A stretch of DNA of 64,000 bases from Acidobacteriota bacterium. GTDB taxonomy: Bacteria > Acidobacteriota > Aminicenantia > Aminicenantales > Saccharicenantaceae. Shown piece after piece: positions 34,642 to 44,500 of the stretch. Each line of letters starts with the position of its first letter. Within the stretch, counting starts at the first letter, position 1. The notes beneath the pieces were generated by a model that did not search any database, had not been told where the DNA came from, and saw only the letters and a program-made list of their open reading frames with translations. The stretch lies in NCBI GenBank assembly GCA_029569255.1, contig JAKQUO010000008.1:310001-374000 (forward strand). The letters run 5' to 3'. The translations under genes were made by a program, and so were the position numbers.

Positions 34642-36390
34642 ATGAGGATCCCCGGGGTTTCTGCCGCCGTTACGCTTCTCGCGCTCGCGGGCGCCGCCGC
34701 GGCCGCCGCCGGACCGGCCGGGCCGGCCCAGGCCCCGTCGCCGGCGCCCGACCGCCTGCAGTGGTTCCGCGAGGCCAAGTTCGGCCTGTTCATCCACTGG
34801 GGCGTCTATTCGATGATCGGCCGCGAGGAGTGGGCCCGCCAGCTCCTCCAGATCCCGCTCGAGGACTACCGGTACTACGCCGACAATTTCAACCCGGTTG
34901 ATTTCGACCCTGACGCGTGGGCGGCCCTGGCCAAGGAGGCCGGCGTCAAGTACGTCGTCATCACCTCGAAGCACCACGACGGCTTCTCGATCTTCGACAG
35001 CGCCTACACCGATTACGACATCATGCGCTCCAAGTACGGCCGGGACATCCTCGGCCCGCTCTCCGCGTCGATGAAGAAGGCCGGAATCCCTCTGGGTTTC
35101 TACTACTCGATCATGGACTGGCACCATCCGGACTATCTGCCGCGCCGGGCCTGGGAGACCGACCGGACGACCAAGGGCGCCGACTTCGGCCGTTACATGG
35201 ATTTCGCCGAGAACCAGCTCAAGGAGCTCGTCGCCAAGTACGACCCGGCCGTGCTCTGGTTCGACGGCGAGTGGGAGCATTCGAACGAGGAGCAGCGGGC
35301 CTTCGCCATCGGCAAGATGCTGATGGCCATGAAGCCGACGCTCCTCATCAACGACCGGCTCTACAAGCGCGAGCCCGGCTACGGCGATTTCGGGACGCCG
35401 GAGAACTTCGTCCCGGCCACGGGTGTCCGCAACCCCGACGGCTCGCCGCGCCTGTGGGAAGCCTGCTACACGATGAACTGGAACGGCTGGGGCTACAACC
35501 GCTACGAGACCGAGTTCCACAGCTCGCCCCAGCTCATCCGCCAGCTCGTCGAGATCGTCAGCAAGGGCGGCAACCTCCTGCTCAACGTCGGGCCGCGCCC
35601 CGACGGCAGGATCCAGGACGACTTCGCCGCCCGCCTGCGGGAGATCGGCGCCTGGCTCAAGACCAACGGCGAGGCCGTCTACGGCACGACGGCCAGCGTC
35701 TTCGAGCGCCTGCCCTTCTTCGGCCGGTGCACGGTCAAGGGCCGGACGCTCTACATCCACGTCATGGGCTGGCCGGCCGACAAGACGATCCGCCTGCCGG
35801 GGCTCGAGACCGAGGTGAAGAAAGCCTACCTGCTCACCGGGCCGGGCCGGCCGCTGACGTTCCGCCGCGCGGGGAAGGACGTCGTCGTGACGCTTCCGGA
35901 GCGGGCGCCCGACCCGGCCGCGACGGTCGTCGCCGTCGAGCTCCAGGGCGCGCCCGTCGTCGAGCCCTACATGATCGTCCCGGAGAAGGACGGCCGCGTC
36001 GAGCTGCCCGTCTATCTCGCCGACCTCCGGTCGGAGATGGGCCAGCGCGCCTACCTCGACCACTTCTACCGGACGACGATGCTGACCAACTGGCAGAACG
36101 TCAACGATTACCCGGAGTGGACGTTCACGACGGACAAGGCCGGGGCCTACGAGGTCCGAGTCTCCTACGCCAGCATGTGGGGCGGGCAGGCCGGCTACGA
36201 GGTCGAAGTGGACGGCCTGAAGCTCGCCGCCAGGACCGAGCCGTCGCCGAGCGTCTACTCCCCCGGGACCTTCCCGGTCGGCCAGGTCGCGCTTGGGGCG
36301 GGCGAGCACAGGCTCCGGGTCCGGATCACTTGCGTCGCCAACAACCACGCCATGAACCTGGAGAAGGTCGTCCTCGTCCCGGCGAAGTAG
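34642..36390 (+). CDS. Exported alpha-L-fucosidase (GH29)
   Basis: 582 residues. A Sec signal (about 1-30) leads into the GH29 barrel: LQWFREAKFGLFIHWGVYS, VVITSKHHDGFSIF and LWFDGEWEHS, in which D208 is the predicted nucleophile. The C-terminal 150 residues have a carbohydrate-binding beta-sandwich look (YEVRVSYASMWGGQAGYEVEVDG). GH29 enzymes release fucose from glycans by retention. The gene is first in a cluster of exported sugar enzymes (TIM-barrel isomerase and Gfo/Idh proteins follow) and is divergent from a sigma-54 activator. Confidence 0.9.
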   Translation: MRIPGVSAAVTLLALAGAAAAAAGPAGPAQAPSPAPDRLQWFREAKFGLFIHWGVYSMIGREEWARQLLQIPLEDYRYYADNFNPVDFDPDAWAALAKEAGVKYVVITSKHHDGFSIFDSAYTDYDIMRSKYGRDILGPLSASMKKAGIPLGFYYSIMDWHHPDYLPRRAWETDRTTKGADFGRYMDFAENQLKELVAKYDPAVLWFDGEWEHSNEEQRAFAIGKMLMAMKPTLLINDRLYKREPGYGDFGTPENFVPATGVRNPDGSPRLWEACYTMNWNGWGYNRYETEFHSSPQLIRQLVEIVSKGGNLLLNVGPRPDGRIQDDFAARLREIGAWLKTNGEAVYGTTASVFERLPFFGRCTVKGRTLYIHVMGWPADKTIRLPGLETEVKKAYLLTGPGRPLTFRRAGKDVVVTLPERAPDPAATVVAVELQGAPVVEPYMIVPEKDGRVELPVYLADLRSEMGQRAYLDHFYRTTMLTNWQNVNDYPEWTFTTDKAGAYEVRVSYASMWGGQAGYEVEVDGLKLAARTEPSPSVYSPGTFPVGQVALGAGEHRLRVRITCVANNHAMNLEKVVLVPAK

Positions 36391-36462
36391 CGGGCGGCGC
36401 TCGCAGGGCCCCTGGCCCTCGCCGTTGAGAGAGGCTGTCCGGGCCGGGGGCGGCGGGCCGGG

Positions 36463-36492
36463 TTGAAAAGCCCGTCCCCTTTCGCGTAGAAT
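36463..36492 (+). promoter_or_regulatory. Promoter of the TIM-barrel isomerase and Gfo/Idh genes
   Basis: TTGAAA (36463-36468), 18 bp, TAGAAT (36487-36492). Confidence 0.6.
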
Positions 36493-36629
36493 CCCCTCAT
36501 CGTGGGTGACCCGAGAAGCGTCCGAGAGCCGTCCCCGTGCCCTTGCTTCAGCCGTTCCCTCCGCTCCTCCTGAACAGGTCCCCGGACCCCGCCTCGGGCC
36601 GCCCCGGATCGCGGAGAAGGAGGGTCGCC

Positions 36630-37574
36630 GTGGCCAAGCGTTCGAAAGGACAGACGAGGCGGGATTTCCTCAAGGGCGCCGTCCTGGGGGCGGCCGCGGC
36701 CGCGCTGCCGCCGCTCGGGGGCGGGACGCGGGCCTCGGCCGCGACGGCCCAGGCGCCCGGCGGCAAGTTCAGGCTGAAGTACGCCCCCGGCCTGGGCCTG
36801 TTCGAGGCCCATGCCGGCAAGGCGCCGGCCGACCAGCTCAAGTTCATGGCCGACCAGGGCTTCTCGGCCTGGTTCGACAACGGGCTGATGGGGCGCCCCG
36901 CCGCCGAGCAGGAGGCGCTGGCCAGGGAGTCGGCGCGCCTCGGCCTCACGATCGGCCCGTTCGTCGTCTACGCCGACTTCAAGGTCAAGTCCCTCGTCGC
37001 CCGCGACGCCGCCGTCCTCGACATGGTCGCGGGGCGGCTCGAGAGCGCCGTCGAGACCAAGAAGCGGACGGGCTGCCCCTGGGCCCTGCTCGTGCCCGGC
37101 CGCTACGACGAGAGCCTCGACTGGGACTACCAGACGGCCAACGTCGTCGAGAGCCTCAAGCGCCTCGCCGGCCGGTGCGAGCCGTCGGGCCTGGTCATCG
37201 TCCTCGAGCCGCTCAATCCCAAGGACCACCCCGGCCTGTTCCTGAGCAAGATGGCCCAGGCCTACCAGATCGTCAAGGCCGTGGCCAGCCCGTCGGTCAA
37301 GATCCTCGACGACATGTACCACCAGCAGATCACCGAGGGCAACATCATCCCCAACATCGACGCCTGCTGGGACGAGATCGCCGCCTTCCACATCGGCGAC
37401 TCGCCGGGGCGGAGGGAGCCGGGCACGGGCGAGATGAACTACCGCAACATCTTCAAGCACATCCACGGCAAGGGCTACACGGGCGTCCTCTGCTGCGAGC
37501 ACGGCCTGAGCCGCAAGGGCCTCGAGGGCGAGAAGGCCTTCCTCGCGGCCTACCGCGCCGCCGACGATTTCTAG
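36630..37574 (+). CDS. Tat-exported xylose-isomerase-like TIM-barrel protein (hydroxypyruvate isomerase-like)
   Basis: 314 residues. The start is a GTG at 36630, 5 nt after AAGGAGGG, giving the twin-arginine signal QTRRDFLKGAVLGAAAAALPP. The mature part resembles the AP-endonuclease-2/xylose isomerase-like family: LKFMADQGFSAWFDN, LVIVLEPLN (metal-binding Glu), KILDDMYHQQITEGN and IAAFHIGDSPGR. Members isomerise or epimerise sugars or hydroxypyruvate, and the exact substrate cannot be read from sequence. It is followed on the same strand by a Tat-exported Gfo/Idh oxidoreductase. Confidence 0.85.
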   Translation: MAKRSKGQTRRDFLKGAVLGAAAAALPPLGGGTRASAATAQAPGGKFRLKYAPGLGLFEAHAGKAPADQLKFMADQGFSAWFDNGLMGRPAAEQEALARESARLGLTIGPFVVYADFKVKSLVARDAAVLDMVAGRLESAVETKKRTGCPWALLVPGRYDESLDWDYQTANVVESLKRLAGRCEPSGLVIVLEPLNPKDHPGLFLSKMAQAYQIVKAVASPSVKILDDMYHQQITEGNIIPNIDACWDEIAAFHIGDSPGRREPGTGEMNYRNIFKHIHGKGYTGVLCCEHGLSRKGLEGEKAFLAAYRAADDF

Positions 37575-37680
37575 GAGAGAGGGGGTCGAGCCTGACCGGC
37601 GTGGCGATGAACTCGGGACGGCCCCCTTCCCGGGAGGCTCGCCGGGCCGCCGCGAGCCATTCTTGACAAGGAGGAGGAAC

Positions 37681-38964
37681 ATGACCGGCAAGGACGAGAA
37701 CGGACTGACGCGCAGGGACTTCATCAAGACGGCCTCGGCGGCCTCCATGGCCGCGCTCGTGGCGGGCGTCTCGGGCTCGGGCGGGCGGTGCGCCTCCGGC
37801 TCCGACACGATCCGCGTCGGCGTCATCGGCTGCGGCGGCCGGGGCACGGGCGCGGCGATCGACGCCGTGAACTCGTCGCCGGGCGTCGAGATCGCGGCCC
37901 TCTACGACCCCTTCCAGGACCGGGTCGACGGCTGCCTGAAGCGGCTCCGGGAGACGGTCCCGGCCGCGGTCAAGGTCACGCCCGAAACCTGCTTCACCGG
38001 ACTCGACGGCTACAAGGCGCTCCTGGCCATCAAGACGATCAACTACATCGTCACCGCCGCGCCGCCCGGCTTCCGGCCCCTCCACCTCGACGCCGCCGTC
38101 AGGGCCGGCAAGAACGTCTTCATGGAGAAGCCCGTGGCCGTGGACCCGGTCGGGGTCCGCTCGGTCATCGCCAGCTCGGAGCTGGCGGCGAAGAAGGGCC
38201 TGGCCATCGTCGCCGGCACCCAGCGCCGCCATCAGAGGAGCTACATCGAGCTCATGAAGCGGGTCCGCGACGGGGCCATCGGCGAGCTCGTCGGCGGGCA
38301 GTGCTACTGGAACCAGGGCGACCTCTGGGTCATCGAGCGGACGCCCGGGATGAGCGACATGGAGTGGCAGTGCCGCAACTGGCTCTACTTCTCCTGGACC
38401 TCGGGCGACCACATCGTCGAGCAGCACGTCCACAACATCGACGTCATGAACTGGGCCTTCGACGCCCTGCCGGTCAAGGTCATGGCCATGGGCGGCCGCC
38501 AGGTCCGGACGGCCCCCGAGTACGGCAACATTTTCGACCACTTCGCCGTCGAGTTCGAGTACCCCGGCGGCGTCCGGGTGGCCAGCCAGTGCCGCCAGAT
38601 CAAGGGCTGCGCCGAGCGGGTCGAGGAGAAGATCGTCGGGACGAAGGGCCACGCCTTCGGCTACGGCGAGATCGGCGGACCGAACGCCTGGAAGTTCGAG
38701 GGCGACGAGCCCAATCCCTACGTCGCCGAGCACGCCGACCTCATCGCCGGCATCCGGGACGGGAAGCCCCTCAACGAGGGCCGGCGCATCGCCGAGAGCA
38801 CGATGTGCGCCGTCATGGGCCGCATGAGCGCCTACACCGGCCGGGCCATCTCCTGGGACTGGGCCATGAACGCCTCGAAGCTCGACCTCTTCCCGAAGAA
38901 GCTCGAGTTCGGCCCGCACCCGGTCGACCCGGTGGCCGTCCCGGGCGTGACGCCGCTCGTCTGA
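37681..38964 (+). CDS. Tat-exported Gfo/Idh/MocA-family oxidoreductase
   Basis: 427 residues. ATG 37681 follows AAGGAGGAGG and begins with the twin-arginine signal LTRRDFIKTASAASMAALVAG. The Rossmann motif IRVGVIGCGGRGTG (about 45-58) binds NAD(P), VFMEKPVAVDP is the conserved EKP catalytic lysine motif, and DHIVEQHVHNIDVMNW holds the conserved His/Asp region. This family typically oxidises or rearranges sugars with tightly bound cofactor. Export with a TIM-barrel isomerase suggests periplasmic sugar processing. Confidence 0.9.
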   Translation: MTGKDENGLTRRDFIKTASAASMAALVAGVSGSGGRCASGSDTIRVGVIGCGGRGTGAAIDAVNSSPGVEIAALYDPFQDRVDGCLKRLRETVPAAVKVTPETCFTGLDGYKALLAIKTINYIVTAAPPGFRPLHLDAAVRAGKNVFMEKPVAVDPVGVRSVIASSELAAKKGLAIVAGTQRRHQRSYIELMKRVRDGAIGELVGGQCYWNQGDLWVIERTPGMSDMEWQCRNWLYFSWTSGDHIVEQHVHNIDVMNWAFDALPVKVMAMGGRQVRTAPEYGNIFDHFAVEFEYPGGVRVASQCRQIKGCAERVEEKIVGTKGHAFGYGEIGGPNAWKFEGDEPNPYVAEHADLIAGIRDGKPLNEGRRIAESTMCAVMGRMSAYTGRAISWDWAMNASKLDLFPKKLEFGPHPVDPVAVPGVTPLV

Positions 38965-38976
38965 GCGCCGCCGGAT

Positions 38977-39059
38977 GGGGTCAAACCTTTAATTTTTTAA
39001 TTTTTTTCTGGCCGATGACCAGGCGCTCGAAAAAATTAAAAAATTAAAGGTTTGACCCC
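38977..39059. repeat. Long AT-rich palindrome (REP-like) between convergent genes
   Basis: Arms at 38977-39008 and 39029-39059 are inverted complements except for one extra T. They start GGGGTCAAACC and contain two short T-runs. The loop is 20 nt of GC-rich sequence. The element sits in the 98-nt gap between a Gfo/Idh stop and the pbpC stop, so it may act as a bidirectional terminator. The architecture resembles that of copies 1 and 2 but the sequence is different. Confidence 0.8.
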
Positions 39060-39062
39060 TTC

Positions 39063-41468
39063 TTAGCGGCGCGGCGGGCTGACCACCTCGAACGTCCGCT
39101 CCAATCTGCGCCCCTCGTCGTCCACCAGCACCAGCCGGTGACCGCCGGGCTCGGGCCGGGCCGCGACCTGGTGGAAGACCCGCGTCGAAGCCAGGTACCG
39201 CTCGTCGAGGTGCCAGTGGATGGTCGCCCCGTTCTCCTTGTGGACGGCCTCGAAGACGACCTGGCCGACCTCGCCGTCGAGCCCGACCGGGATATAGACC
39301 CCGGTCGCCGGCTCGGGGTAGATGAGGCTCATGACCCGGGAGCCGCGCTCCCCCGCCGCCCCCGCCGCGCAGTCGGCCCGCAACGGCGGCAGGGTCCGGT
39401 ACTCGGGGTGGCCGGACCGGTAATAGTGCTCCTGGACGGGCGGCAGGACGAACCACGACTCGTGCCGCATCCGGTCGACCGGCTCGCAGCGGCTGTCGAC
39501 CCGGAACCGGCCCGACGCGTCCAGGTGGACCTCCTGGTGATAGGGGCACATGCGGTCGAAGCGGCTCTCCGCGGGCACCGCCACGGTCTCGGACGGGCAG
39601 AGGTCGGTCGCGAGATATCCCGAGTCCCGGCAAACCACGATCTCCTTGAATCCCGACCAGGGCCGGACGATGGCCCCGCCGCCGTCGACCGCGCCGAGGA
39701 GGTCGAACAGGACCGGCGCCGCGGCCGCCAGACCGGTCAGGCCGGGGACGCCCCGCCCGTCGGCGTTCCCGGCCCAGACGCCGATCGTGTAGTTCGGCGT
39801 CACGCCGACGGCCCAGGCGTCACGCAGGCCGAAGCTCGTCCCGGTCTTCCAGGCCACCCATTTCGACGAGCTGAAGTTGCGCCAGAAGCCTTCCTCGTCC
39901 GGCCGGTTGACCTCGGTCAGCGCCTGGAGCGTGAGCCAGGCCGCCGCCGGGCCGAGCTCCCTCATTCCCGACCTGCGCTCGGGCCCGTCGCGGAGGACGC
40001 GGACCTCGCGCCCCCCGCCCGGGACGCCCAGGGCCAATTGGGCCATCTTGGCGTAAAGCCCCGCGACCTCGATCAGCTTGCCTTCCGCGCCGCCCAGGAC
40101 GAGCGTCAGGCCGTAGTCCTCGGGCGGCCGGTCCAGGGTCGTCATCCCCCAGCGCCTGAGCAGGTTCTCGAACCGGGGGATGCCGTACTCGCGCAGCTCG
40201 CGCACGGCCGGGACGTTGAGCGACCAGGCCAGGGCCGTCCGGGCGGCCACGGCGCCGCGGAAGCGGCGGTCGAAGTTCTCGGGCCGGAAGCCCTCGTAGC
40301 GCGTGGGCGTGTCGGCGACGAGCGTCTCCGGCGTCAGCCCGCCCTCCTGGACCATGGCCGCGTAGAGGAAGGGCTTGAGGACGCTGCCGGTGCTGCGGCG
40401 GCTCTGGAGGATATCGACGCTCTGCCCATCCTCGCCGGGCCGGTCCAACCCGAAATTGCCGACGTAGGCGACGACGGCCGCGGCCCGGTTGTCGATGACG
40501 ACGGCGGCCAGGTTGCGGATGTCCCGCGCGAGGAGCCGGCCGCCGTGACGCTCGACGGTCCGCGTCGCTTCCCGCTGCAGGTCGGCGTCGACGAACGACC
40601 GGAACGGCGGGGCCGCGCCGGGCCGGGCGGCCAGCGTGTCGAGCAGGTGCGGCGCCTCCCGCGGGGCCGTCCCCGGCCGCCCGGGCATCCCCTCGGCCAG
40701 GGCCAGGCGGCGCTCGAGGTCGTCGATCGCGCCCGCGGCCCGGAGGCGCTCGATGAGCCGGTCGCGCTTGCGGAGGAGCCTGGCCCGGCCCTCCTCCGAG
40801 GCCACGAGCCCGGGCTCGTTCGGCAGGACGGCCAGGAACGCGGCCTCGGCCCAGCTCAGGCGCGAGGGGCCGCGGCCGAAGTAGAGCCAGGACGCGGCGT
40901 CGAGGCCGACGACGTTCCCGCCGAAGGGCGCGTGGGCGGCGAAGAGCGCCAGGATGGCCCTCTTGGAGCGGCGGGCCTCGAGGCGCAGCGCCAGGGCGGC
41001 TTCAATCGCCTTCTCCCCGAGTGTCCGCTTCCGGCCCTTGCGGGCCAGCCGCACGACCTGCATGGTGATCGTGCTGGCGCCGCTTTCGACCTTCCCGGCG
41101 CCGATGTTCCGCCGCGCGGCCCGGGCCACGGCCAGGGGGTCGACGCCGGGATGGAGGTAGAAACGCTTGTCCTCCAGGCGGACCAGGACCTCGTAGAAGC
41201 GCTCGGGGACGCTGTCTCCCGGCGGGAAGCGCCACTGGCCGTCGGCGGCCGGCCGGGCGCCGAGGAGCCGGCCGTCGGCCGCGAACAGCACCGGCGAAAC
41301 CGGGTCGTCAAACTCGACGACGGGAAGGGCCAGGAAAAGGGCCGCCAGCAGGACGGCCGCGGACATCCAACGGATCGGACCGCGGCGTTTCAGGACGGGA
41401 ACGCGGACCCGGGACGCGCGCCCCTCCGCCCGCGCCTGTCCGCCGCGGGTCGGCCCGAAAGACGGCAT
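39063..41468 (-). CDS. pbpC: Penicillin-binding protein 1C
   Basis: 801 residues. A basic N-terminus and one membrane helix (about 34-52) precede the GT51 domain, with the catalytic E99 in RLEDKRFYLHPGVDPLAVARA, then GASTITMQ. The transpeptidase domain has STGSVLKPF (SxxK serine), SLNVPAV (SxN) and WKTGTSFGLRDAW (KTG). The C-terminal PBP1C-specific domain follows (residues about 700-800). Polymerises and cross-links peptidoglycan in the periplasm. It follows the alpha-2-macroglobulin gene by 54 nt, the same pairing as E. coli yfhM-pbpC. Confidence 0.95.
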   Translation of the reverse strand: MPSFGPTRGGQARAEGRASRVRVPVLKRRGPIRWMSAAVLLAALFLALPVVEFDDPVSPVLFAADGRLLGARPAADGQWRFPPGDSVPERFYEVLVRLEDKRFYLHPGVDPLAVARAARRNIGAGKVESGASTITMQVVRLARKGRKRTLGEKAIEAALALRLEARRSKRAILALFAAHAPFGGNVVGLDAASWLYFGRGPSRLSWAEAAFLAVLPNEPGLVASEEGRARLLRKRDRLIERLRAAGAIDDLERRLALAEGMPGRPGTAPREAPHLLDTLAARPGAAPPFRSFVDADLQREATRTVERHGGRLLARDIRNLAAVVIDNRAAAVVAYVGNFGLDRPGEDGQSVDILQSRRSTGSVLKPFLYAAMVQEGGLTPETLVADTPTRYEGFRPENFDRRFRGAVAARTALAWSLNVPAVRELREYGIPRFENLLRRWGMTTLDRPPEDYGLTLVLGGAEGKLIEVAGLYAKMAQLALGVPGGGREVRVLRDGPERRSGMRELGPAAAWLTLQALTEVNRPDEEGFWRNFSSSKWVAWKTGTSFGLRDAWAVGVTPNYTIGVWAGNADGRGVPGLTGLAAAAPVLFDLLGAVDGGGAIVRPWSGFKEIVVCRDSGYLATDLCPSETVAVPAESRFDRMCPYHQEVHLDASGRFRVDSRCEPVDRMRHESWFVLPPVQEHYYRSGHPEYRTLPPLRADCAAGAAGERGSRVMSLIYPEPATGVYIPVGLDGEVGQVVFEAVHKENGATIHWHLDERYLASTRVFHQVAARPEPGGHRLVLVDDEGRRLERTFEVVSPPRR

Positions 41469-41522
41469 CTTCTCTCCCCGAAGCTCCCCGAGGGGACGCG
41501 CGTCAACGACGCGGCTCCCCGT

Positions 41523-44500
41523 TCATTGCGCGATCTCGATCCACTGTCCCGTCGTGTTGGCGTGGACGGCCGCGTCGTACATGGCCTCGACGGCGACGCC
41601 CGGCTGATAATAGCGCCCTCGGTAGGAGGCGTTGAGGACGACCTGGAAGACCTTGGTCTCCTTCTCGTCCAGCCCGAAATAGGTGTAGACGCGGTCGTCG
41701 CGGATGTCCTGGTAATCGACGCTCGCGGCCGCCCCTGCCTCGCCGGCGAAGCGCGGGTTCTTGATCTGGAACCCCGAGGCGACGAGATGCGTCAAGATGA
41801 GGTTCTCCAGCCGCCGCGGCGACTTGTTGGTGACCCGGACCTCGGCCACGAGGTCGTCGCCCTGCAAGATCCGGTCGAGGACGACGGTGTTCATCCTCAT
41901 GTCGCGGTACCGGACGTCGATCGACAGGCCGTCGGCCGACGGCGCCTCGATCCCGGCCGGCGGCACGCCGCGCCGGTAGACGCTGACATAGAGCGGCGAC
42001 GAGCCGACGTTGGTCACGGCCAGGGTCCGGCCGGCGGCCGGGAAGCCCGGGAACTCGCGCCGGTCGAACGGCGTCGCCGACTCCGTCTCCAAAAACTTCT
42101 CGGCGTCCCAGGCGAAGCGGTAGCGGAAGGGCTGGATCTCGGCGCCGCCGTAGAAAGCCGACAGGGCCATGAGCCCGAGCGCGGTCTCCTGGGTCGAAAG
42201 CCAAAGGTCCGAACCGAACGTCTTGACGATGTCGTCGACGAGGCTCCGGACGCGCTCGGGCCTCCCCATTTGCGCGAAGGCCCGGACGGCCAGGGCCTTG
42301 TCGCGGAGCTCCGAGCCGAAATTGACGCTGTAGTCCCGGTAGGCCCGGAATTCGAGCTTGGCCCGGACGGCCAGGTCCGCGGCCGCGTCCGATTGGCCGG
42401 TCACCTGAAAAGCCGCGCCGAGAATCGCCATGGCCAGCCCGGACAGCCCCTCCGTCTCCCGGAGCCTGTTCATGGCCCCGAGGTCCGGGTCCCGGGCCAG
42501 GGCCAGCGCGAACAGCCGGAAGGCCTGGCCGAGCTTGGCCGCGCCGCCTCCGGAGACGAACGCGTTGGCCGACAGGCGCTGGTTGGCCCGCCAGGCGTCG
42601 AGCATCGCCTGCGGGACATGGTAGCCGAGCCGGGCCGCCTCGAGCAGGAAATACCCCGCGTAGGTCGTCGTCCATTCGTGGCTCTCGCGCTGGCCGGGCC
42701 AGTAGGAGAAGCCGCCGTTGGGCGTCTGGAACGAGCTCAGCTTCCCGACCGCCGCCTTGACATGGTCCTCGACCTCACGCGTCCGCTTCCCGTCGAGCTT
42801 GACCAGCTCCTTGAGGTAGAGCTGCGGAAAGGCCGCCGAGAGCGTCTGCTCCAGGCAGCCGTGGGGATACTGGATGAGATAATCCAGGCGCTTCTCGAGG
42901 TTGAGCGGCGGCACGGCCGAGGCCTCGAAGGAGATCGCGTTCGTGCCTTCGAGACCGAACGGCCTGACCTCGGTCCGGGCCGTCTCGCCCGGCTTGATCT
43001 CCAGCCGCGTCGTCTGGGTCATCGCCGCGTTGGCCGCCAGGACCGGGACGGCTATGGCGTCCTCGACGCGCTCCGCCCCGCCCGTCGCCCGGAAGCGGAC
43101 CTCGCCCCGCCCGACGGCGCCGGCCGCCTTGAGGGCGAAGGCGACGATGTCGTCGCCCGGCCCGGCGAAGGCGACCTTCTTGGAGCGCTCGCCGACCACC
43201 TCGAAGGCCCCGTTCGTCTCGACGGAGACCGTGACCTCCTTGATGGACGGTTCGGTGACGAAGACGGTGACGGGCATGACGACGTCTTCCCGCGGCCGGA
43301 CGACCCGCGGCAGGGTGGCCAGGGCCATGAGCGGCCGGCGCACCGGGACGGACTTCTCGGCCCAGCCGAAGGCGCCTTCGCGCCCGGCCACGACCATGAC
43401 CCGGACGGCCCCGAAATACTGCGGCATCAGGAGCTCGTGGACGCCGGCCGCCCCGGCCTTGAGCTCGAACGGGCCCTCGAACAGCACGACCGGCGGGAAG
43501 CGCCGCGGCTGCCTGGCCTTGTCCGCGGACTCGGCGCTCTCGTCGCCGCCGAGGGCCAGGACGCGGCGGAGATCGGCGCCGTAGGCCTCGGCGACGATGT
43601 CGAACAGGTCCCAGGTCGAGACGCCCAGTGCCTCGCGGGCGTAGAAGGCCTTGCGCAGGTCCGGCGTCGCGAAGCGGGTCAGGCCGAGCAGGCCCTCGTC
43701 GACGACGGCCAGCGTGTAGGCCATCGGCCGGCCGCTCGCCTCCCGGACCTCGACCCGGAACTTCTCCTTCGGCCGGAACTCGCCGGCCGTCCTGACGACG
43801 GGCTCGAGGCGCGTCCCCGGGTCCTCGACCAGGATCGGGATGACGCCGTAGAGGCGGATGGGGGTGTCGGTGCCCTTGTTCTCGTGGGGCTGGATGAGCG
43901 TGACGTGGACGTAGATGTTGGGCGCCATGGCCGCCGTGAGCGGGACCTCGAACCGGTTCTCGCCCTTGACCGTCGAGACCCAGAACTTGTCCAGGACCGA
44001 CGTCCCGTTCTCGAGCGAGACGAGGGCCCGCCCCTGGACGGCCTCGGGCAGGAAGACGACGGCCCTCTCGCCGACCTTGTAGGCGGTCTTGTCGGATGTC
44101 AGCGCCAGGGCGGTCGCCCCGGCCCCGCCCTCCTCGCGGGCCCGGCCGGACCAGTCCGGCCAGTCGACATAGACGATCTTGCCGGACGCGTGCCCGCCGG
44201 CCGGGTCCTCGGCCCGGACGAGATAGCGGCCCCACTCCGGATAGCGGACCCTGAAGGTCCAGGTCCCCGCGCCGTCGCGGGTCGAGATCTGGCCGCGCGC
44301 GACCGGCCGCGTGGCGACGTTCGAGACGTACTGGGCCAGCGATTCGCCGCTCCGGTCCCACCACCATTTCCACTCGATCTTGTAGAGCGAGACGATGACC
44401 CTGTCCCGGGAGACGGGCCGTCCCGCCGGGTCGACGGTGGCGATCCGGACCTCCTGGTCCGTGTCGGTGAGAAGCATGCCCCGGACCGGGTCGCCGGCCG

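Noticed and set aside
37663-37668. TTGACA at 37668 region as promoter of the Gfo/Idh gene
   Set aside because: It lies immediately before the Shine-Dalgarno sequence, leaving no room for a -10 box upstream of the ATG.
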